Source: Cellulomonas fimi ATCC 484 (GTDB taxonomy: Bacteria > Actinomycetota > Actinomycetes > Actinomycetales > Cellulomonadaceae). From it: a stretch of DNA of 64,000 nt. Location: assembly GCF_000212695.1 (NCBI RefSeq), contig NC_015514.1, positions 2,170,001-2,234,000 on the forward strand, in the 5' to 3' direction. Position numbers and translations under genes: made by a program. The notes beneath the pieces are model-generated. The model was not told the DNA's origin, ran no database searches, and worked only from the letters and a program-made list of their open reading frames with translations. Positions 46,988-55,955 of the stretch are shown here, in pieces. Each line of letters opens with the position of its first letter. Position 1 is the stretch's first letter.

Positions 46988-48661
46988 TCACGCGACGACG
47001 CGCAGGATCTCCTCGATCGAGGTCAGGCCGAGGGCGACCTTCTGCCAGCCGTCGTCGCGCAGCGAGAGCATGCCCTGCTTGTGCGCGGTGGCGGCGATCT
47101 CCGCGGCGGAGGAGTGCGCGACGGCGTGGCGCTCGATCTCCTCCGTGACGCGCATGACCTCGTGCAGCGCGAGGCGGCCCTTGTAGCCGGTCTTCGAGCA
47201 CGTCACGCACCCCGCGGGACGGAACAGCTCGGGGATCGGCTCCCCCGGCACCCACGGGAACCGCGCGGCCTCGAGCTCCTGCGGCGTGGGCGTGTACGGC
47301 TGCTTGCACTTGCCGCACAGGCGCCGGGCGAGTCGCTGGGCGACCACGCAGTCGAGCGCGGAGCCCACGAGGAACGGCTCGATGCCCATCTCCGTGAGAC
47401 GCGTGATGGCCGACGGCGCGTCGTTGGTGTGCAGCGTCGAGAGCACGAGGTGACCGGTGAGGGCGGCCTCGACGGCGATCTGCGCGGTCTCGTGGTCGCG
47501 GATCTCACCGAGCAGCACGACGTCGGGGTCGGAGCGCAGGATCGAGCGCAGCGCCGCGGCGAACGTGAGGCCCGCCTTGGGGTTCACCTGGACCTGGTTG
47601 ATGCCCGCGAGGCGGTACTCGACCGGGTCCTCGACGGTGATGACGTTGATCTCGGGCTTCGACACCGCGTTGAGGGTCGCGTAGAGGGTGGTCGACTTGC
47701 CGGAGCCGGTCGGGCCGGTGACGAGGATCATCCCGTACGGCTTGGTGTACGACTCCTGGTACGTCGCGTAGTTGTGCTCGAGGAACGACAGGTCGCGCAG
47801 GTCCAGGCTCGCCGTGGAGTTGTCGAGGATGCGCATGACGATCTTCTCGCCCCACACCGTCGGCAGCGTCGCCACGCGCAGGTCGATCTTGCGGCCGTTG
47901 TGCACGACCGACATGCGACCGTCCTGCGGCTTGCGCTTCTCCGCGATGTCGATGTCGCTCATGATCTTCACGCGGCTGATGACGCCGCCCTGGATCTGCT
48001 TGGGCGAGCGCTGGACCTCGTGCAGCACGCCGTCGATGCGGTACCGCACGCGCAGGTCGTGCTCGGACGGCTCGATGTGGATGTCGGACGCGCGGTCCGT
48101 GATGCCCTGCGTCACGAGCAGGTTCACGTAGCGGACGATCGGCGCGTCGTCGTCGACGAAGTCGCCCATCTTCGACAGGTCGGCCTCGGGGACGGCAGCC
48201 TCGTCCTCGAACGCCGACGACAGGTCCTCCATCTCGTCGTCGGCACGGCAGAACCGGTCGATCGCGCGGGAGAGGTTGTCGTACGTCGCGATCACCGGGA
48301 CGACGGGCATGCCGGCGACCGTGCGGACGTCGTCCACCGCCATGACGTTGCCAGGGTCGGCGGTGGCCAGCACGATCGCGCCGTCCTTGATCGCGACCGG
48401 GAGCACCACGTACCGCCGGCACAGCGCGCCGGGCACGAGCGAGACGGCGGCGCGGTCCACGGGGTACTCGTCGAGGTCGACGTACTCCATGCCGACCTGC
48501 GACGCGAGCGCCTTGACGAGCTGCCCCTCGCTGAGCACGCCCAGCTCGACGAGCGTGCGCCCGAGCGACTGCCCGCGCGTCATGGTCTCGTCGAGCGCCA
48601 TGAGCAGCTGCGCCTCGGTGACCAGTCCCTCGTCGAGCAGGATCTCGCCCAGCTGCTTCAC
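46988..48661 (-). CDS. pilB: Type IV pilus extension ATPase PilB with MshEN-type N-terminal domain
   Basis: 557 residues. It powers pilus polymerisation. The N-terminal region holds two consecutive MshEN-like motifs: LGEILLDEGLVTEAQLLMAL (near residue 4) and LGRTLVELGVLSEGQLVKAL (near 34), a fold that binds c-di-GMP in related ATPases. The catalytic part has GPTGSGKSTTLYATL, VITVEDPVEYRL, DVVLLGEIRDHETA and LSTLHTNDA. A zinc-binding tetracysteine (CGKC...CVTC) lies near 450-485. The frame is open to an ATG at 48772 overlapping aroE, but the GTG at 48661 has AGGAGGT at 7 nt, and the promoter at 48713-48740 lies between the two, which decides the start. Confidence 0.93.
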   Translation of the reverse strand: MKQLGEILLDEGLVTEAQLLMALDETMTRGQSLGRTLVELGVLSEGQLVKALASQVGMEYVDLDEYPVDRAAVSLVPGALCRRYVVLPVAIKDGAIVLATADPGNVMAVDDVRTVAGMPVVPVIATYDNLSRAIDRFCRADDEMEDLSSAFEDEAAVPEADLSKMGDFVDDDAPIVRYVNLLVTQGITDRASDIHIEPSEHDLRVRYRIDGVLHEVQRSPKQIQGGVISRVKIMSDIDIAEKRKPQDGRMSVVHNGRKIDLRVATLPTVWGEKIVMRILDNSTASLDLRDLSFLEHNYATYQESYTKPYGMILVTGPTGSGKSTTLYATLNAVSKPEINVITVEDPVEYRLAGINQVQVNPKAGLTFAAALRSILRSDPDVVLLGEIRDHETAQIAVEAALTGHLVLSTLHTNDAPSAITRLTEMGIEPFLVGSALDCVVAQRLARRLCGKCKQPYTPTPQELEAARFPWVPGEPIPELFRPAGCVTCSKTGYKGRLALHEVMRVTEEIERHAVAHSSAAEIAATAHKQGMLSLRDDGWQKVALGLTSIEEILRVVA

Positions 48662-48712
48662 GCGACGCACCTCCTGGTCGGGCCCGCCCGGCGCAGGCCC
48701 TCTCGACCGTCT

Positions 48713-48740
48713 CATCGGCACCTCGCTGACCGGTCCTGAG
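48713..48740 (-). promoter_or_regulatory. Sigma-28-like promoter of pilB, inside the extended frame
   Basis: CTCAG (48736-48740), a 16-nt spacer and GCCGATG (48713-48719). The predicted start near 48706 gives a leader of about 45 nt to the GTG at 48661 and makes pilB independent of the upstream aroE operon. Confidence 0.68.
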
Positions 48741-48768
48741 GACTCGGGCACCCCCGGCTGCGTCGCGG

Positions 48769-49632
48769 TCATGCCGGCGGTGCGGCGTCGAGGCGCTCGG
48801 CGAGCGCGTGCGACATGGCCTCGACCGGCCCCGGGTGCCCCGTCATGAGGCGCACCTGCTCGACGGCCTGGTGCAGCAGCATCCGCTCCCCCGGGACGGC
48901 GATCCCCCCGGCCGCGGACCACGCCACCGAGAGCGCGGTCGGGCGCGGGTCGTACGCCGCGTCGAGCAGCACTCCCCCGGCCGGGCGGCCGGCGAGGGCC
49001 TCCGCGACCGGGTCCGCCGCCCGGGGCGGCAGCGTCGAGACGACGACGTCGGCACGGCCGACCTGCGCGGGCGCGTCGTCGAGCGAGCGGAACACCGGCT
49101 CGACGCCCATCCGGTGCGCGGCACGCATGAGCCCTCCCGCGCGTGCGACCGCGCGAACGTAGACGACCGGGGTCGCGCAGCCGAGCTCGGCGAGGGCCGC
49201 GAGCGTCGACGCCGCGGTCGCACCCGCACCGAGGACCGCGGCCGTCGTGACCCGCACGTCCGGGCCGAGGCCCTCGCGCAGCGCCGTGACGAGCCCGTAG
49301 ACGTCCGTGTTCGCGCCCGTGAGCATCCGTGACGGCCCCGACCCGTGCAGCAGGACGGTGTTGACGGCGCCGACGACCTGCGCGAGCGGCTCCAGGTGGT
49401 CGAGCAGCGGGATCACCGCCTGCTTGAGCGGCATGGTCAGGCTCAGCCCCGCCCAGGTCCCGTCGAGCGCGCGCACGAACCCGGGCAGCGCCTCCTCGGT
49501 GACGTCGACCGCGTCGTAGCTCCACCCGTCGAGCCCGAGCTCGGCGTACGCGGCCCGGTGCAGCACCGGCGACAGCGAGTGCGCGACGGGGTGACCGAGC
49601 ACCGCGGCCCGACGCCGCGGCGCGTCACTCAC
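48769..49632 (-). CDS. aroE: Shikimate dehydrogenase
   Basis: 287 residues. It reduces 3-dehydroshikimate with NADPH. Substrate-binding SLSP is in VLGHPVAHSLSPVLHRAAY (near residue 10). The catalytic Lys is in SLTMPLKQAVIPLLD (near 63), and the Asn-Asp pair is in GAVNTV and GANTDVYGL. The dinucleotide-binding loop is VLGAGATAAS (near 133). The start GTG at 49632 overlaps the mltG stop by 8 nt. Its usual downstream partner aroC is displaced by the 17-kb pilus locus. Confidence 0.95.
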   Translation of the reverse strand: MSDAPRRRAAVLGHPVAHSLSPVLHRAAYAELGLDGWSYDAVDVTEEALPGFVRALDGTWAGLSLTMPLKQAVIPLLDHLEPLAQVVGAVNTVLLHGSGPSRMLTGANTDVYGLVTALREGLGPDVRVTTAAVLGAGATAASTLAALAELGCATPVVYVRAVARAGGLMRAAHRMGVEPVFRSLDDAPAQVGRADVVVSTLPPRAADPVAEALAGRPAGGVLLDAAYDPRPTALSVAWSAAGGIAVPGERMLLHQAVEQVRLMTGHPGPVEAMSHALAERLDAAPPA

Positions 49633-50833
49633 TCCCGTGCTCCGCCAGCCAGTCGTTGAGCTTCTTGATGTTCGCGTTGTGCTCCGCGAAGTCGTCGGTG
49701 AACAGCGTCTCGCCGGTCTCCGGGTTGACGGTCACCCAGAACAGCCACGGACCGTCGGCGGGGTGCAGGACCGCCTCGAGAGACACGTCGCCGGGCGACG
49801 CGATCGGGCCCGGCGGCAGGCCGATGCGCACGTACGTCGAGTACGGGTTGTTCGGGTCCTGGTTCTCGGCGGACGTCGGGGCGCGCGTGACGCCCAGCCC
49901 GTACGACGTCGTCGCGTCGACCTGGAGCCGCATCTCCTGGTCGAGCCGGTTCTGGATGCCGCGGGCGACCTTCGCGCGGTCCTCGGGAAGCTTGCCCTCG
50001 CGCTCGACGATCGACGCCTTGGTCAGCACGGTCTGCCACTGGTCCTGCGGGACGCCCTTGGCGGTGAGCACCTCGACCATCTTCGCGACCATCATCTGCA
50101 GCACGCTCGTGGCGGTCGCGTCCGGCGGGATGTCGTACGTCGTCGGGAACAGCCAGCCCTCGATCTTGCCGCCGGCCTCGGCCGGGAGCCCGATCGCGGC
50201 CGGGTCGGCGGCGGCGGCGCGCAGCTGGTCGACGGTGATCGTGACGGTCTTCTCGTTGATCTTGGTGTAGATCTGCTCGGCGTTGAGACCCTCAGGGATC
50301 GTGAGCCGGAAGCTCGCCCGGCTGGACGGCGCCAGCAGCGCGGCGAGCGCGTCCGCGGCACGCATCTCCTGCAGCAGCCGGTACGTGCCCGGCTGGATCG
50401 AGTTCGCCTGCGGCTCGGCCGTCCACGCGGCGGTGAACGGCTTGACGGACGCGATGACGCCCGCGTCGACGAGCTTCTGCCCGATCACGCCACCGGCGTC
50501 GCCGGCCTCGATCGTGATCTCGGCGGTGCCGCTGCCCGGGCCCGGGTAGTCCTCGACGGACTCGGCCTGCCCGCCGCCGAAGAAGCCGCCCATGAGCTCG
50601 GAGACCACGTACGCGGCTCCCCCGAACAGCACGAGCGCGACGACCAGCACCCCGAAGGACCGGCGGCGCCGGCGCTTGCGCTCGCGCTCGGCCTTGGCCT
50701 TGCCACGCTGACGGGACCGCCGGGACTCGGGTGCGGGCGCACCACGTCGCGCGGAGGGGTCGCCGCCGAACAGGTCGGAGACCTGGTCACCGCGCTCCAC
50801 GGGCGCCCACCACTCGGTCTGGCTGTTGCTCAC
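49625..50833 (-). CDS. mltG: Endolytic murein transglycosylase MltG
   Basis: 402 residues. A basic, Arg-rich cytoplasmic region (residues 30-60) is followed by one transmembrane helix (about 61-78) and the extracytoplasmic YceG-like domain. The catalytic Glu lies in ASIVEREGKLPEDR (near residue 260). The conserved substrate-cleft motif is YVRIGLPPGPIASPG (near 320), and LFWVTVNPETGET follows near the end. It is thought to end nascent peptidoglycan strands. The GTG at 50833 (SNSQTEWW follows) is 7 nt after the ruvX stop. The alaS-ruvX-mltG-aroE order is typical for actinobacteria. Confidence 0.94.
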   Translation of the reverse strand: MSNSQTEWWAPVERGDQVSDLFGGDPSARRGAPAPESRRSRQRGKAKAERERKRRRRRSFGVLVVALVLFGGAAYVVSELMGGFFGGGQAESVEDYPGPGSGTAEITIEAGDAGGVIGQKLVDAGVIASVKPFTAAWTAEPQANSIQPGTYRLLQEMRAADALAALLAPSSRASFRLTIPEGLNAEQIYTKINEKTVTITVDQLRAAAADPAAIGLPAEAGGKIEGWLFPTTYDIPPDATATSVLQMMVAKMVEVLTAKGVPQDQWQTVLTKASIVEREGKLPEDRAKVARGIQNRLDQEMRLQVDATTSYGLGVTRAPTSAENQDPNNPYSTYVRIGLPPGPIASPGDVSLEAVLHPADGPWLFWVTVNPETGETLFTDDFAEHNANIKKLNDWLAEHGSE

Positions 50834-50840
50834 GTACGCG

Positions 50841-51401
50841 TCACTCCACCGTCGCTCGTCCGTCGCCTGCAGGCCCCCCGTGCGCCCCGCGGCCGTGCTG
50901 GGATCGGTCGACGTCGACCAGCTCCCCGGGACGACGCCCCGTCGCACGCTCCGCGTCCAACGCGTACTGCAGGATCACCACCGCGGCCGCCTGGTCGACG
51001 ACCTGCCGGTGGCGGCGCCCGGATCGGCCGGACGCCTGCAGCGCCTGATGTGCGGTCACCGTGCTCATCCGCTCATCGACCAGACGCACCGGGACGGGTG
51101 CGACAGCCTGCGCCAGACCCACAGAGTACGCGCGCGCGGCGGCGGATGCGGCACCTTCGGCCCCCGACAGGTGCCGGGGCAGCCCCACGTACACGACCGC
51201 GGCACCACGCTCGCCCGCCTCGTGCACGATCGCGGCGACGTCCGTCGGGACGCGCCGCTCCTTGCGACCGGGCGTGTCGCGCGCGAGCGTCGCCACGGGC
51301 GTCGCGACGAGGCCGTCCGGGTCGCTCGCGGCGAGACCGACCCGGACGGAGCCGACGTCGACCGCGAGCCGCGCGCCCCGCACGACCTCGTCGTGCGGCA
51401 C
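50841..51401 (-). CDS. ruvX: RuvX/YqgF-family putative pre-16S rRNA nuclease
   Basis: 186 residues. The RNase H-like fold begins ARLAVDVGSVRVGLAASDPDG (near residue 9), with the catalytic Asp in AVDVGS. The mid-motif is VYVGLPRHLSGAEG (near 75), followed by VRLVDERMSTV (near 108) and the C-terminal acidic residue in VVDQAAAVVILQ. E. coli YqgF processes the 5' end of 16S rRNA. The N-terminal GTG at 51401 is 1 nt after the alaS stop. The C-terminal 25 residues are low complexity. Confidence 0.92.
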   Translation of the reverse strand: MPHDEVVRGARLAVDVGSVRVGLAASDPDGLVATPVATLARDTPGRKERRVPTDVAAIVHEAGERGAAVVYVGLPRHLSGAEGAASAAARAYSVGLAQAVAPVPVRLVDERMSTVTAHQALQASGRSGRRHRQVVDQAAAVVILQYALDAERATGRRPGELVDVDRSQHGRGAHGGPAGDGRATVE

Positions 51402-51402
51402 G

Positions 51403-54081
51403 TCAGACCCGCACGCCGTCGACGACCGACGCGAGCGCGTCGCCGAGCCGCGCGGCGTCCGTGCCGCCGCCCTGCGCGAGGTCGTCCTTGCCGCCGCCAC
51501 CGCCGCCGAGGACGCCCGACGCGGTCCGCACGAGCGCGCCCGCACGGATCCCCGCGCCGCGTGCGGCCGCGTTGGTCGCGACGACGACCACGGGCCGGCC
51601 CTTGGTCACCGCGCCGACGGCCACGACGGCCGGCGCCGACTCGCCGAGCCGCGAGCGCACGTCGAGCACGAGCGTGCGCACGTCGTCCGCCGACGCCTCG
51701 CCCGCGTCGTACGTCACGACCCGGGTCGCACCGACGGTCTGCGCGCCGTCCGCGATGCTGCCCGCCTGCGCCAGCACCTGCGCCTGGCGCAGCCCCGCGA
51801 GCTCCTTCTCGGAGTCCTTGAGCTTGGTGAGCAGGGAGGACACGCGGTCGGACAGCTCCTCGGGGCGCGCGCCGAGCAGCCCCGAGAGCTGGCTGACGAG
51901 CGCGCGCTCCTTCGCCTGGTACCCGTAGGCGCCCGCGCCGACGAGCGCGTCGACGCGACGCACGCCCGAGCCGATCGCGGACTCCGAGAGCAGGGTCACC
52001 AGGCCGAGCTCGCCCGAGCGCTTCACGTGCGTCCCGCCGCACAGCTCGAGGGACCAGCCCTCGCCGATGTCGACGACGCGGACCTCGTTGCCGTACTTCT
52101 CGCCGAACAGCGCCATGGCACCGCGGCCGCGGGCCTCGTCGATCGGCATGACCGCGTCGGTGACCTCGAGGTCGTCCTGGAGCCGGTCGTTGACGCGTGC
52201 CTCGATCTCGGCGACGACCTGCGACGGCGTCGCGGACGGCGAGCGGAAGTCGAACCGCAGCCGGCTGGGCGCGTTGAGCGAGCCCGCCTGCGTCGCGTTC
52301 TCCCCGATCGACTCGTGCAGCGCCTTGTGCACGAGGTGGGTCGCGGTGTGGGCGCGCGCGATCGCGCGGCGGCGGGCGACGTCGATGCGGGCCACCCCGG
52401 ACTCCCCGAAGCCGACGGTCCCGTCGACGAGCCGGCCGTGGTGCACGGACAGTCCCTTGACCGGCGCCTGCACGTCGTCGACCTCGATCCGCGCGCCGCC
52501 GTCGAGCACGATCACGCCCGTGTCGGCCTGCTGACCGCCGGACTCGGCGTAGAACGGCGTGACGTCGAGCACGACCTCGACGTCCGCGGGCGCGGTCGCC
52601 GCGGGGGCGGGGACGCCGTCGACCAGCAGCCCGACGACCTTCGCGCGCGCCTCGGCGTCGGTGTAGCCGACGAACTGCACGGGCTTGGCCGTCTGCTCGC
52701 TGAGCGTCGAGTGCAGCTCCTGGTACGCGGCGGTGTCCGCGCGGCCCGCGCGCTTGGCGAGGGCGTCGGCACGCGCGCGCTCCCGCTGCGCCTGCATGAG
52801 CGTGCGGAACGCCTGCTCGTCGACGGACACGCCCTGCTCGGCCGCCATCTCGAGCGTGAGGTCGATCGGGAAGCCGTAGGTGTCGTGCAGCTGGAACGCC
52901 TTGTCGCCCGAGAGCACGGGCGTGGGGCTCGTGCGCACCGCCTGCACCGCGGTGTCGAGGATCGTCGTGCCCGCCGCGAGGGTGCGCCGGAACGTCTCCT
53001 CCTCGGCGTACGCGACCTGGCTGATCCGGTCGAAGTCGCGCGCGAGCTCCGGGTACGACGCGCTCATCGCGTCGCGGCTCATCGGGAGCAGGACGGGCAG
53101 CGCCGGGTCGTCGACACCGAGCAGCCGCATCGCGCGGATCGAGCGGCGCAGCAGCCGGCGCAGGACGTACCCCCGGCCCTCGTTCGACGGCGTCACGCCG
53201 TCGCCCATGAGCATGAGGCCCGAGCGCACGTGGTCGGCCACGACGCGCATCCGCACGTCGTCGTCGTGGTTCGCGCCGTAGCGGCGGCCCGACATCTGCA
53301 CCGCGCCGTCGATGACGGGGCGGACCTCGTCGATCTCGTACATGTTGTCGACGCCCTGCAGCAGGTACGCCACACGCTCGAGGCCCATGCCGGTGTCGAT
53401 GTTCTTCTGCTTGAGGTCGCCGAGGATCGGGAAGTCCTCCTTGCCCCCGCCGTCCCCGCGCTCGTACTGCATGAAGACGAGGTTCCAGATCTCGAGGTAG
53501 CGGTCCTCGTCGACGACGGGTCCCCCCTCGGCGCCGAACTCCGGCCCGCGGTCGACGTAGATCTCGGAGCACGGGCCCGCCGGGCCGCGCGCCCCGGTCG
53601 ACCAGAAGTTGTCCTTCATGCCGCGGCGCTGGATGCGCTCGTCGGGCAGCCCGGCGATCTTCTTCCAGAGCGCGGCCGCCTCGTCGTCGTCGTGGAAGAC
53701 GGTGACCCAGATCTTCTCGGGGTCGAAGCCGTACCCGCCGTCGGCCTGCGAGCCCGTCACGAGCTCCCAGGCGTAGGTGATCGCCCCCTCCTTGAAGTAG
53801 TCGCCGAAGGAGAAGTTGCCGTTCATCTGGAAGAACGTGCCGTGCCGGGTGGTCTTGCCGACCTCCTCGATGTCGAGGGTGCGCACGCACTTCTGCACGC
53901 TGGTCGCGCGCGGCCACGGCGGCGTCTGCTCGCCGAGCATGTACGGGATGAACGGCACCATGCCCGCGATGACGAACAGCGTCGACGGGTCGGGCGAGAT
54001 CAGGGGTGCCGACGGCACCACGGCGTGGCCTCGGCCCTCGAAGTAGTCGAGCCAACGCTGGCGGATCTCGGCGGTGCGCAT
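51403..54081 (-). CDS. alaS: Alanyl-tRNA synthetase
   Basis: 892 residues, full length. It charges tRNA-Ala and edits Ser/Gly mischarging. The class II aminoacylation core starts [19 protein letters not shown], with [20 protein letters not shown] (near residue 65). The editing domain's zinc ligands are HTATH (near 575) and CGGTH (near 680). The C-terminal oligomerisation/C-Ala domain ends in [18 protein letters not shown]. An ATG with GAGG upstream marks the start. It heads the alaS-ruvX-mltG-aroE run. Confidence 0.97.
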   Translation of the reverse strand: MRTAEIRQRWLDYFEGRGHAVVPSAPLISPDPSTLFVIAGMVPFIPYMLGEQTPPWPRATSVQKCVRTLDIEEVGKTTRHGTFFQMNGNFSFGDYFKEGAITYAWELVTGSQADGGYGFDPEKIWVTVFHDDDEAAALWKKIAGLPDERIQRRGMKDNFWSTGARGPAGPCSEIYVDRGPEFGAEGGPVVDEDRYLEIWNLVFMQYERGDGGGKEDFPILGDLKQKNIDTGMGLERVAYLLQGVDNMYEIDEVRPVIDGAVQMSGRRYGANHDDDVRMRVVADHVRSGLMLMGDGVTPSNEGRGYVLRRLLRRSIRAMRLLGVDDPALPVLLPMSRDAMSASYPELARDFDRISQVAYAEEETFRRTLAAGTTILDTAVQAVRTSPTPVLSGDKAFQLHDTYGFPIDLTLEMAAEQGVSVDEQAFRTLMQAQRERARADALAKRAGRADTAAYQELHSTLSEQTAKPVQFVGYTDAEARAKVVGLLVDGVPAPAATAPADVEVVLDVTPFYAESGGQQADTGVIVLDGGARIEVDDVQAPVKGLSVHHGRLVDGTVGFGESGVARIDVARRRAIARAHTATHLVHKALHESIGENATQAGSLNAPSRLRFDFRSPSATPSQVVAEIEARVNDRLQDDLEVTDAVMPIDEARGRGAMALFGEKYGNEVRVVDIGEGWSLELCGGTHVKRSGELGLVTLLSESAIGSGVRRVDALVGAGAYGYQAKERALVSQLSGLLGARPEELSDRVSSLLTKLKDSEKELAGLRQAQVLAQAGSIADGAQTVGATRVVTYDAGEASADDVRTLVLDVRSRLGESAPAVVAVGAVTKGRPVVVVATNAAARGAGIRAGALVRTASGVLGGGGGGKDDLAQGGGTDAARLGDALASVVDGVRV

Positions 54082-54183
54082 GGTGTCCTCGTGAGTCGCG
54101 TCGTGCCCGTCCCGGACGGGACGAGATGGTGGGTGCAGCGCCCGTGGCGCCGCGCGTGTTCCAGGTGCCCGGACCAGTGTCCG

Positions 54184-54561
54184 TCAGAAGAAGGCGTAGC
54201 CGTCGTCGTCGTCGGGGTCGTCGGTCGGACCGTCGGCCCAGCCCTTCGGCGCCGCGCCCCGTGCGGACGTGCCCCGCGACGACCAGGCCTGCCGCAGCGC
54301 GTCGACACGCTGCGGCCGCTCGGAGCGCAGCCGCTCGACGTCGACGTCACCGACGAGGTCGTGCCGTAGCTGCTCCTCGCGCTCGGCGAGTCCGGCTGCG
54401 AACTCACGCCGTGCGGTGTCCCACGCGCGGCGAGCCCGGGTCACACCGTCGACGACCTCGGTCGCACCGGCCGGCACGTACGCGTCGACGAGCCGCCTGC
54501 CCTGCCGCAGCACGACCACGGTCACGACGACACCGACGCCGACCCAGACGAGGCGGCGCAT
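54184..54561 (-). CDS. Small membrane-anchored protein (DUF6167-like)
   Basis: 125 residues. An N-terminal transmembrane helix (residues 4-20, VWVGVGVVVTVVVL) is followed by a charged, probably helical cytoplasmic region (RARRAWDTARREFAAGLAER, near 42). The C-terminus is acidic and disordered (PTDDPDDDDGYAFF). A gene of this kind sits upstream of alaS in many actinobacteria (position of S. coelicolor SCO1500). The function is unknown. It overlaps the DUF948-like gene by 1 nt (TGATG), so the two are coupled. Confidence 0.78.
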   Translation of the reverse strand: MRRLVWVGVGVVVTVVVLRQGRRLVDAYVPAGATEVVDGVTRARRAWDTARREFAAGLAEREEQLRHDLVGDVDVERLRSERPQRVDALRQAWSSRGTSARGAAPKGWADGPTDDPDDDDGYAFF

Positions 54562-54929
54562 CAGCGACCCTTGCGGGCGGCCGCGGACAGACCCGTGAGC
54601 GCGCGCCGGACGCCGTAGGAGAACGCGGCGACCTTGATCATCGGTCCGCCGACGGTCGCGGCGAAGAGGGACGTGAGCGCCGAGACGTTCTCCGAGACCT
54701 GTGCGGCCGCGGTCGTCACGGTGTCGATGTGCTCGAGCTGCACGTTCGACGACGCGACCAGCGTCGCGGTCTCGTCGAGGATCGGCACGGCGTGGTCCGT
54801 GAGCTCCTTGATCGACGCGGTCGCCCCGTCGATGGTCCGCCCGAGCTTGATCAGCACCATCCCGAGGAACACGACGAGACCCACGAACGCGGCGGCCGCG
54901 ATGAGCCCCGCGACGTCACCAGCCGACAT
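54561..54929 (-). CDS. DUF948-like membrane protein
   Basis: 122 residues. One transmembrane helix at residues 7-27 (VAGLIAAAAFVGLVVFLGMV) is followed by a long amphipathic helix (LIKLGRTIDGATASIKELTD) and a second hydrophobic/amphipathic part. DUF948 proteins are small, often cell-wall- or stress-linked proteins of unknown function. The position between rpsD and alaS is conserved in actinobacteria. It overlaps the next gene by 1 nt. Confidence 0.82.
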   Translation of the reverse strand: MSAGDVAGLIAAAAFVGLVVFLGMVLIKLGRTIDGATASIKELTDHAVPILDETATLVASSNVQLEHIDTVTTAAAQVSENVSALTSLFAATVGGPMIKVAAFSYGVRRALTGLSAAARKGR

Positions 54930-55046
54930 GCCACCCCTCCAGTCCGAGGCCCGGACGACCCCGCGGAAACCCTACCCAGGAACACGGCCGGTACCTGCAC
55001 CGCCGACGCGCCGTCGCCCGCCCGCGCCGTGCCGGCCCGGGGAACG

Positions 55047-55086
55047 CGAACGCCCCGCGAGCGCGGGGTGCGCAGCGGGGCGTTCG
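55047..55086 (-). terminator. Terminator of rpsD
   Basis: A perfect 12-bp inverted repeat (55047-55058 and 55075-55086) with a 16-nt loop that can itself pair, 12 nt after the rpsD stop. It isolates rpsD from the DUF948/alaS run. Confidence 0.8.
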
Positions 55087-55098
55087 GCGTGGCGTGGG

Positions 55099-55725
55099 TC
55101 AGCGCGCGTAGTACTCGACGACGAGCTGGACCTCGCAGGTCACCGGGACCTCGGCGCGCTTGGGGGCGCGGACGAGGACGGCGCTCAGCTTCTCGAGCTG
55201 GACGTCGAGGTAGCCCGGGACGGCCGGCAGGACGTCGCGGTGCGCGCCGGCGGCGGCGACCTGGAACGGCGTCGTGGCCTGGCTCTTCGGCTTGACCTGG
55301 AGCGTCTGGCCCGGCTTCACGCGGAAGGAGGGGCGGTCGACGATCTTGCCGTCCACGAGGATGTGGCGGTGCACCACGACCTGGCGGGCCTGCAGGATGG
55401 TGCGGGCGAAGCCCGAGCGCAGGACGAGCGCGTCGAGACGGGTCTCGAGGTTCTCGACGAGGGCCTCACCGGTCAGGCCCGGGGCCTTGCGGGCGTCCTC
55501 GTAGGCGCGGGCGAGCTGCTTCTCGCGCAGCGCGTACTGGGCGCGCAGACGCTGCTTCTCGCGCAGACGGACGGCGTAGTCCGACTCGGTGCGGCGACGC
55601 GCGCGGCCGTGCTCACCGGGCGGGTAGGGGCGCTTCTCGAAGTGCTTGACGGCCTTGGGCGTCAGGGCCAGGCCGAGGGCGCGGCTCAGGCGGACCTGGC
55701 GGCGCGAACGGGTCACACTGCTCAC
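55099..55725 (-). CDS. rpsD: 30S ribosomal protein S4
   Basis: 208 residues. S4 binds 16S rRNA early in 30S assembly. Signature segments: LSRALGLALTPKAVKHFEKR (near residue 12), PYPPGEHGR (near 33), LREKQRLRAQYALREKQL (near 52) and the S4 RNA-binding loop ARQVVVHRHILVDGKIVD (near 113). No N-terminal zinc Cys set is present (zinc-independent form). The frame opens 10 codons earlier at 55755, but the GTG at 55725 with AGGAAG upstream matches actinobacterial S4 (SSVTRSRRQ). It is monocistronic: a terminator follows. Confidence 0.97.
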   Translation of the reverse strand: MSSVTRSRRQVRLSRALGLALTPKAVKHFEKRPYPPGEHGRARRRTESDYAVRLREKQRLRAQYALREKQLARAYEDARKAPGLTGEALVENLETRLDALVLRSGFARTILQARQVVVHRHILVDGKIVDRPSFRVKPGQTLQVKPKSQATTPFQVAAAGAHRDVLPAVPGYLDVQLEKLSAVLVRAPKRAEVPVTCEVQLVVEYYAR

Positions 55726-55955
55726 AGAGGTACTTCCTGTCGTTGTCTCGATCACACCCGCATGCGGAAGGTGTTCCGGCGGGGTGGGGCCGACCTGTGT
55801 GCCGAGACCGGGCTGACCCGGTGTCGTGGTGGCTGAGGCCCCAGGATTGTCACCGTGGTGACGGCGCGAGCCGACCGCTCGGTGACGAGCCCGTCAAGAC
55901 TACCTGCTCGCGCAGGTGCCCCCAAATCGCGACCTGCTGACGCTGCGCCATCGGC

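Noticed and set aside
49626..49632. Alternative GTG start for aroE at 49628
   Set aside because: It is in another frame; only the GTG at 49632 leads into the shikimate dehydrogenase sequence.
54082..54183. T-box or other riboswitch in the alaS leader
   Set aside because: Only a short CCCGTCC/GGACGGG hairpin is present; no T-box conserved sequence or specifier loop is visible. The aspS leader likewise shows none.
55726..55955. Promoter or S4 autoregulatory site upstream of rpsD
   Set aside because: TTGACG, TAGTCT and GACAAT are present on the minus strand, but no pair has correct spacing, and no S4-binding fold could be recognised by eye.
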